Assembly: GCA_028284565.1 (NCBI GenBank)
Contig: JANQRM010000187.1
Location: 1 to 10,780 of the forward strand
Reading direction: 5' to 3'
Source of the DNA: Anaerolineae bacterium
Lineage (GTDB): Bacteria; Chloroflexota; Anaerolineae; Aggregatilineales; Phototrophicaceae
Length of the DNA: 10,780 nt
The notes beneath the pieces were generated by a model. That model ran no database searches and had not been told where the DNA came from. It saw only the letters and a list, made by a program, of their open reading frames with translations. Below, in pieces: positions 5,482 through 10,780 of this stretch. The first letter of the stretch is position 1; each line of letters opens with the position of its first letter. Made by a program: the position numbers and the translations under genes.

Positions 5482-6618
5482 TTACTTAAATTGCCAATCT
5501 TTTAGGATGCCTGCACAGAGGGTCGCGCGTTGGGGCAGACTGCTGATAACCACTTGCTCATGGATGGCGTGTAAACCATCCCCTTGCGGACCCAAGCCAT
5601 CAAGTGTGGGAATGCCAATTGAAGAAGTGAAGTTGCCATCCGAACCGCCACCGCTACCGTCTTCGCGGACCGTCATGCCGTATGCTTGCCCAATCGCTTT
5701 CGCTTGCTCAAAGACATTTTCCATGCGTTCCATCGGTGGGCGCGCATGTCGTTTTTCTACGCGGACTTTTGCACCGGGAATAAAGGGATGGAGCGATAAT
5801 AGCTGTCTATCGAGGTCTTCCATGGCTTGCATGGTCATCATGCGCGTGTCGATGAAGGCATGTGTCTCGGCTGGAATGACATTGCCGGCACTGCCACCAT
5901 CGACCATCGTGACGGATACCGACGTGCCGTATTTCAAGTTGTTTAGCTTATTGATTTCAAGTGCCTGTTGAGCAAATTCAATCACCGAATTGACACCTTG
6001 TTCGGGTGCGTTGCCTGCATGAGAAGCCCGACCTTCAATCCACAAATCATAGGTGGAAATGCCTTTGCGCCATGTCTTGAGTGCGCCGTCCTTTGTGCCG
6101 GGTTCCATGACTAATGCCAAGCCACAATCTTTGGCGACCTCTTTAATGAGTGTTTCAGAATGGACACTTCCAATCTCTTCATCCGTAGTCATTAAGATCC
6201 AAATGGGACGTTTAGGCATTTCGTTGCGCTCGACTAAGCCACGCAAAGCGGTTAACACAATGGTAATGCCACCTTTCATATCGACAGCACCAGGTCCATA
6301 GAGGATGCCATCTTCTATCCTAACAGGGCGATCTGCTAATGTGCCGTGGGGCCAGACGGTATCAATATGAATGATGAACAAAATCGGTTTATCATCGGCA
6401 TCTTCATTCCATTTGGCGAGGCAGAAGTCACCTACTTTGTCTTGTCGATAATGCGTAATCGACGATGCGCCCAGACCACGGAATTGCCCTTCCATAAATG
6501 CGCCGAGTTTATCGACAGCTTCTTTTTCCGAAGTGAAGGACTCATAGCCAACCAGTTCTGTCAGTAAGTCAATCATGGTTTGTTGTTGGCTTTTGAAATA
6601 ATTGAGCAAATCAGACAT
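5482..6618 (-). CDS. M20 family metallopeptidase, carboxypeptidase G2-like
   Basis: A 378-residue dinuclear zinc hydrolase of the M20/ArgE/CPG2 group, which removes a C-terminal amino acid such as Glu from N-acyl amino acids or small peptides. Visible active-site parts are His84-Ile-Asp86 in HIDTVWPHGT and Asp113 in GPGAVDMKGG. The catalytic Glu147 and metal Glu148 lie in TTDEEIGS, Glu172 in MEPG, and His350 in GLHAIHE. His200 in ASHAG marks the lid/dimerisation domain (about 185-300). SGGGSDGNF at 322-330 is also CPG2-like. No signal peptide is seen, so it should be cytoplasmic. AAAGGAG lies about 13 bases before the ATG, rather far. The gene follows the lipoprotein gene by 50 bases on the same strand and may share its transcript. 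Substrate is not predictable. Confidence 0.92.
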   Translation of the reverse strand: MSDLLNYFKSQQQTMIDLLTELVGYESFTSEKEAVDKLGAFMEGQFRGLGASSITHYRQDKVGDFCLAKWNEDADDKPILFIIHIDTVWPHGTLADRPVRIEDGILYGPGAVDMKGGITIVLTALRGLVERNEMPKRPIWILMTTDEEIGSVHSETLIKEVAKDCGLALVMEPGTKDGALKTWRKGISTYDLWIEGRASHAGNAPEQGVNSVIEFAQQALEINKLNNLKYGTSVSVTMVDGGSAGNVIPAETHAFIDTRMMTMQAMEDLDRQLLSLHPFIPGAKVRVEKRHARPPMERMENVFEQAKAIGQAYGMTVREDGSGGGSDGNFTSSIGIPTLDGLGPQGDGLHAIHEQVVISSLPQRATLCAGILKDWQFK

Positions 6619-6640
6619 TATGAAAGATAATCTCCTTTTA

Positions 6641-6670
6641 TGTAGAACTTGTCATTATTTTGTTGAACTT
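6641..6670. repeat. 10-base direct repeat with 20-base period
   Basis: TGTAGAACTT (6641-6650) and TGTTGAACTT (6661-6670) differ at one base and lie two helical turns apart, in the gap between the lipoprotein stop and the peptidase start. The spacing suggests a possible regulator site in front of the peptidase gene, but two short copies may be chance. Confidence 0.3.
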
Positions 6671-7994
6671 AAAACGGACACAGTTCGATGGCATTATAAA
6701 TGGGGCTATTTTCGCCGTAACGGTTGAGTAATTCAAGGGCTTCGGGACGCTGTTCGATGACACCTTGAGCTAATGTACAGCCGTCACCTAAATCACTGTC
6801 GGCTTGCCAACCGCTGATAAAGGCATAACTCATCTCGACATACACAGGCAGATTGGCAGGGTTGGTGTCTGCGGTGATGGGATAGTCCGTGTTTAAGAGC
6901 AGAGCTACATCATTAATCCGTTCATCATTCAGGAAAGCATAGGTTAGCAGAAGTCGATAGATGATATAACTATTCAAATTTGTGGGTCCATCATTGAACC
7001 AATAACGTAGGTCTTCATTCTCTAGGGCATTAGTAGAGAGTGCGGCGGCATCTTCCATGTTGAGACGATTAAATTCTTTATCTGCTTGATGCACTATCTG
7101 GATACGATATCGTGGTGAATCCAGCTGGATGATGGACAGGACATAAATTTCTCCATTCCAATCGTAGATATGGACACCTGTTCGAAGTGGTCCAGTAGCG
7201 GATGTGCCACGACTGTCGAGCGAGACGACAATTTCAGCCACTTCATCTTCATCAATATCATTTAATGTCGGCACACTGAAGCTGTTAATTGTGCCTTCGA
7301 TGAGATTGACAAAACGACCCAATTCACGATCCCAGCTAATCACTTGTGTCGAGAAGACACAAGCATCGGGGTCAGCACAATTTTGCACCGTGAACATTAA
7401 TTCGCCACGAAAATCGTTATTCATGTCGCTTAACCAGAGGATTTGTGGCGGGTTTATCTGGTTGCTGATGGCTTGGAAACGGGTAATCATTTGACCATCG
7501 ACACAGCCAAAGATGGCAAGCGTGCCAAGTTCACCAGGGGCGACATAACCGACAACAACTTCGGGTTGACCTTCACCTGTCATATCGACATCATTGCGGA
7601 CGTAGCCGTTGTCTAAAACATCCCAGTCGTCAGCGAGTTGTTCTTCTAAATCGTCAATTGAACCACCGGACGATAGAAAGCGGGCAATGGCATCGGTGGC
7701 GAGGTTGACATCTGTTGGCAATTCATCGAGGAGGGCTTGTGGATTGTTAGGCGGGCAAGCATTGGTGTTGGGTGTTGGCGTCGGGCGGTTGGTTTGTGCG
7801 GCGACGGTGGCAGGGTTGGATAGACCGTCGGTGTCATCGAGTTGCAAAGGAGGGGGTGCGAGTTGTCCTGTCAAGCGATGACCGAGCGTCATGGTTGGGA
7901 AGGGAATATCCGTCGGAAGCAAATCCGTGGGTGGGGTTGGTTGACAGGCAACCATGAGTGATATGAAACAAGGTAGAATGAGTTGACGAATCAT
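6669..7994 (-). CDS. Exported lipoprotein with FG-GAP-like acidic repeats
   Basis: A 441-residue protein with a short lipoprotein signal: hydrophobic residues 3-16, lipobox LMVAC, and Cys17 as the lipidation site. A Pro/Thr-rich low-complexity linker follows (to about residue 80, including RPTPTPNTN), then a globular region. This contains three Asp-rich segments of the FG-GAP/VCBS type: NDVDMTGEGQPEVVVGY (134-150), LSDMNNDFRGELMF (188-201) and LNDIDEDEVAEIVVS (244-258). These loops usually bind calcium in beta-propeller blades. Here there are too few for a full seven-blade propeller, although degenerate blades may exist. The last 150 residues look helical, and several Cys pairs (C80, C164, C206, C212 and two near the end) could form disulphides outside the cell. 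I do not recognise a specific function. TATACT only 6 bases before the ATG suggests a leaderless transcript. Confidence 0.8.
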   Translation of the reverse strand: MIRQLILPCFISLMVACQPTPPTDLLPTDIPFPTMTLGHRLTGQLAPPPLQLDDTDGLSNPATVAAQTNRPTPTPNTNACPPNNPQALLDELPTDVNLATDAIARFLSSGGSIDDLEEQLADDWDVLDNGYVRNDVDMTGEGQPEVVVGYVAPGELGTLAIFGCVDGQMITRFQAISNQINPPQILWLSDMNNDFRGELMFTVQNCADPDACVFSTQVISWDRELGRFVNLIEGTINSFSVPTLNDIDEDEVAEIVVSLDSRGTSATGPLRTGVHIYDWNGEIYVLSIIQLDSPRYRIQIVHQADKEFNRLNMEDAAALSTNALENEDLRYWFNDGPTNLNSYIIYRLLLTYAFLNDERINDVALLLNTDYPITADTNPANLPVYVEMSYAFISGWQADSDLGDGCTLAQGVIEQRPEALELLNRYGENSPIYNAIELCPF

Positions 7995-8000
7995 CTAACC

Positions 8001-8029
8001 AGTATAACGAAATCTAGGAAGTGAGAAAA
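8001..8029 (-). promoter_or_regulatory. Putative promoter of the lipoprotein gene
   Basis: On the - strand TATACT (8006 down to 8001) is a near-consensus -10, with TTTTCT 17 bases upstream as a weak -35. Only six bases separate the -10 from the ATG at 7994. Transcription would start at or next to the start codon, and no ribosome site is present. Confidence 0.4.
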
Positions 8030-8097
8030 CGGTTGGATTATGTAATACTTGAGGCTAATGGTTGGTATGTTGGTTAGAAAAATGAAGCCTGATAAAC

Positions 8098-8144
8098 AGG
8101 GAAAAACAGGGTTATTTGGGATATATTTGGGATAATTTGGGTTA
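8098..8144 (+). repeat. Helically phased GGG tracts, potential G-quadruplex
   Basis: Five GGG tracts (8099-8101, 8109-8111, 8118-8120, 8129-8131, 8139-8141) are separated by 7, 6, 8 and 7 bases. TATTTGGGATA is repeated perfectly in tandem at 8113-8123 and 8124-8134, with a third degenerate copy at 8135-8144. ACAGGG occurs twice just before, 10 bases apart. The tracts are on the non-template strand upstream of the GNAT gene. They fit either a multi-copy regulator site on one DNA face or a G-quadruplex. Confidence 0.55.
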
Positions 8145-8225
8145 TATTATATTTACTTACCTTGATTAGGTTATAAAAAGGTTTAAATTTGCTAACGGAT
8201 TTCTGTCAGAGTATGGGGAAATGCA

Positions 8226-8699
8226 GTGCTTTCAGATGAATACGGCACGGTCTCTATCCGTCCAGCCAGAGAAGCGGATGATGGATTGATTAAGCAGATG
8301 ATTCGGGAGGCACGTCTCGACCCGACTTCGTTGAAATGGGCGAATTTTTTGATTGCCGAAGTTGATGGTGAAATGGTGGGTATCGGACAGGTCAAACCGT
8401 ATCCGGGCTGTCGAGAGTTGGGAAGTTTGGTGGTGAAGCTTGGCTATCGTAAGTTAGGCATCGGTGGGATGTTGATTGATGCACTCGAAGCCCGAAGCGA
8501 GTATCCGATTTATCTGTTGTGTATGGATACAATGGAAGCCTATTATCAGCGATTTGGTTACGAGACGATTTCCTTTTGGCAAGCCCCTACCTTCTTAAAA
8601 TTGAAGCTGATGATTCCACAAATGTTGCAGGTGTTTGGCTGGCGCGTATTGGTGATGCGGAAAGACACACCACCTAATCTTCCGCCAATTGTTGAATAA
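8226..8699 (+). CDS. GNAT-family N-acetyltransferase
   Basis: A 157-residue single-domain acyltransferase that transfers an acetyl group from acetyl-CoA to an amine. The fold starts with VSIRPAREADDGLIKQMI (residues 9-26). The acetyl-CoA pyrophosphate loop is RKLGIGG (75-81), in the context LGSLVVKLGYRKLGIGGML. The typical C-terminal YYQRFGYETI (106-115) follows, then about 40 extra residues with basic and hydrophobic character. The start is GTG at 8226 with GGGG about 7 bases upstream. The ATG at 8221 is in another frame. The substrate cannot be told: arrangement and size resemble amino-acid or small-amine acetyltransferases. Its last 26 bases overlap the 3' end of the convergent CcmD-like gene, so the two transcripts are antisense at their ends. 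No terminator is visible there. Confidence 0.88.
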   Translation: MLSDEYGTVSIRPAREADDGLIKQMIREARLDPTSLKWANFLIAEVDGEMVGIGQVKPYPGCRELGSLVVKLGYRKLGIGGMLIDALEARSEYPIYLLCMDTMEAYYQRFGYETISFWQAPTFLKLKLMIPQMLQVFGWRVLVMRKDTPPNLPPIVE

Positions 8700-9555
8700 C
8701 CTGCACGTCTTTGCGGAGATTGTTGGCGCGATACCAGAGACTTAAGCCGAATAAGATGAGTAAGCCAAAGGATACCGCAAGCGCGAGATAGAGAAACTCG
8801 GTGTTGTCTGAGGTGACAAAGAAGCCGAGTACCGTGGTGTTGAAGGCATTGCTCATCTCTGGTGCTTGTTCGATATCGCCTTGTGCGAATGTGAGATAGG
8901 TATGATTACCGAAGACCATTCCTAAGATGCTGATGGGTGTATCGTCTACGTTGAAGGTGAATTGCGCCCATTCACCGCTGGGTAGGTCGTGAACTGTCGT
9001 ATCTTCGGGTTCGCTCTCGGCATCGAGTTGGGTGAATTGAGATAAGATTTCACGCATCGCAGGTGTCGGGTCTTCTTCACCATCTTCTTCATTGCGGAGG
9101 ATGAGCATTTGCATATTGGAATCGGGACTGCTCTCGATGAAGCTGATGACATAGGTGAGGTTATCGCGGACTTGTCCCATTGCAGATATGGTCGTGACTT
9201 CATCGGGCTGAAAGACGCGGAGATTCCACGTTCCGTCAGCCAGATTGACACGTCCTTCATAGGTTGCAGTATCCACTTCAATGTCCGTTGCTTCTAAGAC
9301 AGCGCGCTTAATTCCCACATCCACCTTATCTGTCTCGACTGCGATGGTTTGAATCTGGGCGGGAAAGTCGAGATAGACGAATTGGGCGAGGGTGTCCGTA
9401 CTTTTCTCCTCCCAATTGTAGAGTTTTGGCACATTGAAATAGGGGTGTTGGACATACGAGACGGTATCCTCTTCAGTTTCCTCTTGTGCGATGACAGGGA
9501 AAATTATGACGAGACAGACAATGAGCCAAAAGGTGCTGTTTACGATTGATTTCAT
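8674..9555 (-). CDS. Exported protein with CcmD-like membrane C-terminus, in the ccmD position
   Basis: A 293-residue protein: signal peptide (residues 1-23, cut probably after VIA), an extracytoplasmic region (24-252), one membrane helix (253-275) and an 18-residue charged tail. The tail reads YRANNLRKDVQVIQQLAED. Helix plus tail resemble CcmD, the small subunit of the CcmABCD heme-handling complex, with the same N-out/C-in orientation. The gene overlaps ccmC by ATGA, exactly where ccmD is usual, and no other ccmD is present. The exported region seems duplicated: residues 104-141 (DGTWNLRVF..TTISAMG..NLTY) align with 190-226 (SGEWAQFTF..TPISILG..NHTY). A role in delivering or holding heme with CcmC is inference. 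It could instead be an unrelated exported protein that merely replaced ccmD. Its 3' end overlaps the convergent GNAT gene by 26 bases. Confidence 0.7.
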   Translation of the reverse strand: MKSIVNSTFWLIVCLVIIFPVIAQEETEEDTVSYVQHPYFNVPKLYNWEEKSTDTLAQFVYLDFPAQIQTIAVETDKVDVGIKRAVLEATDIEVDTATYEGRVNLADGTWNLRVFQPDEVTTISAMGQVRDNLTYVISFIESSPDSNMQMLILRNEEDGEEDPTPAMREILSQFTQLDAESEPEDTTVHDLPSGEWAQFTFNVDDTPISILGMVFGNHTYLTFAQGDIEQAPEMSNAFNTTVLGFFVTSDNTEFLYLALAVSFGLLILFGLSLWYRANNLRKDVQVIQQLAED

Positions 9556-10322
9556 GCGTTTTTGTATCCACCCTGTGTCAAGACTTGGAGTTTGAGTTGT
9601 TCTACACGCTCAGTCATATTGGCGAGGCGTACGCGATACCAGATCAAGGTGATGGGCATCAAGGTCAACCAAAATATCAAACTTGGTACGATTGCGATGG
9701 CAACCCCGGTTGTCGCTTCAAAAGTCCCCTGTGCATTTTGTGGGCTTGCGCCAATGATGACTGGATGGATAGTATCTGGCACGATACGAATAATGAAGAG
9801 TGTAATCAACACCGTAGAGTATGCCAGTATGCCATATACAGACATAAACCTGCGACGACGCTCTGCATCTTCGATCCCAGCGCGGAGCATGAGATATGCC
9901 GCATAGGTTAGTACCATGATTGCCGCCGATGTGAGTCGTGCATCCCATGTCCACCATGTATTCCAAATCGGGCGCGCCCAAATGGAGCCAGTCAGTAGGT
10001 TAATCAGCGAAAAGACAAAACCGACCTCAACTCCAGCGACAGCGATTTTATCCCATTTGGCAGTGCGTGTGCGCAGATATTGAATGCCTGCTACAACAGT
10101 TACACCAAACGCCACAAATGCACCGAAGAAAGATGGCATATGCAGATAGAAGATGCGCTGGACATGCCCTTGCTGGATGTCGGTTCCAGCGACAAATAAG
10201 CCCAATATCAATACGCCAACAAAGCCTAAGCCGGTCAATAAGGTCAAGATTTTGAGGAGGCGTGGTACAGGTGGGTTGTCAATTTGGAGGTGGGTTGTTG
10301 ATGGTGTGTCAATAGCTGTCAT
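9552..10322 (-). CDS. ccmC: Heme exporter/handling protein CcmC (cytochrome c maturation system I)
   Basis: A 256-residue polytopic membrane protein with about six helices. CcmC binds heme at the outer face of the membrane and, with CcmD, loads it onto CcmE. The tryptophan-rich signature is IWNTWWTWDARLT (residues 119-131). The flanking heme-ligand histidines are His61 in YLHMPS and His186 in TIHPVI, matching the two essential His of E. coli CcmC. Length is normal, with a short N-terminal soluble extension and a C-terminal helix (RVEQLKLQVL) before GGYKNA. AGGAG lies 6 bases before the ATG. The stop overlaps the next gene by ATGA. Unusually, it is separated from ccmB by 166 AT-rich bases, so it may have its own promoter. 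Confidence 0.95.
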   Translation of the reverse strand: MTAIDTPSTTHLQIDNPPVPRLLKILTLLTGLGFVGVLILGLFVAGTDIQQGHVQRIFYLHMPSFFGAFVAFGVTVVAGIQYLRTRTAKWDKIAVAGVEVGFVFSLINLLTGSIWARPIWNTWWTWDARLTSAAIMVLTYAAYLMLRAGIEDAERRRRFMSVYGILAYSTVLITLFIIRIVPDTIHPVIIGASPQNAQGTFEATTGVAIAIVPSLIFWLTLMPITLIWYRVRLANMTERVEQLKLQVLTQGGYKNA

Positions 10323-10393
10323 TGGTTACTCCTGTACAACTATAGAGAATATTAAAATCTTAGCATATCTACTAAAAAAAACCAGTTTGGACT

Positions 10394-10449
10394 TAGATTT
10401 TTGTAGATTTTATATCAGTTCTTAGTCATTAGCTTTTAGTTGTTAGCAA
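10394..10449. repeat. Short phased repeats in the ccmB-ccmC gap
   Basis: TTAG occurs four times at an exact 7-base period (10422, 10429, 10436, 10443), giving the degenerate heptads TTAGTCA, TTAGCTT, TTAGTTG and TTAGCAA. Beside it TAGATTTTTG (10394-10403) is followed directly by TAGATTTTAT (10404-10413), a 10-base tandem. Heptads of this TTAGTCA type resemble the short tandemly repeated sequences known from intergenic regions of cyanobacteria. The 166-base gap (10323-10488) is otherwise AT-rich without a reading frame. Confidence 0.45.
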
Positions 10450-10488
10450 TCATATTCCTTTCGACTTTTCACTTATTATGTCCTTTCT

Positions 10489-10780
10489 CTATTCCTCCAA
10501 GATGAAACGGTAGAAGAGCGTACAAAGCACAAGATAGATGACATCAACCACGCTGACGATTTGTATCCAAACAATCCAATCGCTAAAAGGATTTTCATTA
10601 ATTATGCCGGTTGTAGCCCGAACAGCAACGATGAGTAAGGGCAAGGCAACGGGCAACATGGCGATGGGCAAGAGGGCTTCGCGGGCGCGGGTCTGGACAG
10701 CGAGTGTGGCTAAGAGTGTGCCGACAGTCGCAAAGCCTAGTGTCCCCAATAAGAGCGTAAGGATGACCCAGCCATCTAGC
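10489..10780 (-). CDS. ccmB: Heme exporter membrane subunit CcmB (3' part)
   Basis: The frame is open to the right edge and gives the last 96 residues of CcmB, the membrane subunit paired with the ATPase CcmA in the CcmABCD complex. The visible part starts LDGWVILTLLLGTLGFATVG, continues with LLATLAVQTRAREALLPIAM and LPVALPLLIVAVRATTG, and ends FYRFILEE. The TLLLGTLGFATVGTLLA block, the TRAREALLP turn and the following Pro-rich helix are diagnostic for CcmB. The family is usually about 220 residues, so a little over half lies outside the window. The TTG at 10747-10749 is an internal codon, not a start, because the conserved block continues upstream of it. ccmA is expected next, beyond the right edge. 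Confidence 0.92.
   Translation of the reverse strand, partial: LDGWVILTLLLGTLGFATVGTLLATLAVQTRAREALLPIAMLPVALPLLIVAVRATTGIINENPFSDWIVWIQIVSVVDVIYLVLCTLFYRFILEE

Noticed and set aside
5507..5971. A 154-codon + strand reading frame inside the peptidase region
   Set aside because: It is antisense to the M20 peptidase, whose catalytic motifs are intact. The translation is rich in Pro, Ser, Cys and Met with no recognisable fold.
8098..8144. Tandem 11-base units considered as a CRISPR array or replication iterons
   Set aside because: Units are too short and contiguous for CRISPR, with no spacers, and no replication initiator gene is nearby.
9546..9911. Long + strand frames opposite ccmC
   Set aside because: They are antisense to well-conserved CcmC segments including the His186 region, have Cys-rich random composition and no ribosome site.
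10374..10390. Eight-T run on the - strand after CCAAACTGG as a ccmB terminator
   Set aside because: The possible stem is only three base pairs (CCA with TGG), too weak for intrinsic termination.
10489..10749. TTG at 10747-10749 as a start of a short 86-residue protein
   Set aside because: The conserved CcmB block continues in frame upstream to the window edge, so this is the 3' part of a longer gene, not a complete small gene.

Overview
The window reads as chromosomal DNA of a free-living bacterium with a two-membrane or otherwise CcmABC-type cytochrome c maturation system. The best guess is a Chloroflexota member related to Anaerolineae. This rests on an exported lipoprotein with a Pro/Thr-rich linker and FG-GAP-like acidic repeats, on the ccmB-ccmC pair, on moderate G+C, and on the mix of orphan response regulator, STAS-like and AraC genes. 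It is inference from style, not proof. No tRNA, rRNA, insertion sequence, integrase or CRISPR array was seen.

Layout. Bases 1-65 are the last codons of an unidentified + strand gene, convergent with a PLP-dependent trans-sulfuration enzyme (91-1206, -). A 259-base divergent intergenic region with paired direct and inverted repeats leads to a two-gene + operon: a 57-residue single-pass membrane protein (1466-1639) and a STAS/SpoIIAA-like protein (1644-2072). A textbook rho-independent terminator follows (2096-2148). Next is an AraC-type regulator (2220-3053), a DUF2917-like protein (3102-3398) and a metal-site cupin (3391-3762). Then come a single-domain response regulator on the - strand (3763-4188) and the AzlC/AzlD branched-chain amino acid exporter pair (4360-5417, +).

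The most informative regulatory signal is an 18-base sequence, CGCAAGAATRTACAAGAC, that lies before both the araC gene and azlC, 2.1 kb apart. It contains two CAAGA half-sites exactly 10 bases apart, as expected for an AraC-family operator. It suggests that araC, the DUF2917 and cupin genes and azlCD form one regulon, with the response regulator gene sitting between its two halves.

The second half holds a carboxypeptidase G2-like M20 metallopeptidase (5482-6618, -) and a large lipoprotein (6669-7994, -). A G-rich intergenic region with helically phased GGG tracts follows, then a GNAT acetyltransferase (8226-8699, +). At the right edge is a - strand cytochrome c maturation cluster: the 3' part of ccmB (10489-10780), ccmC (9552-10322), and a 293-residue protein overlapping ccmC by ATGA (8674-9555). 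That last protein sits where ccmD is normally found. Its C-terminus (one membrane helix, then a short charged tail) looks like CcmD, fused behind a secreted domain with an internal duplication. This possible CcmD fusion and the AraC regulon are the two items most worth follow-up.
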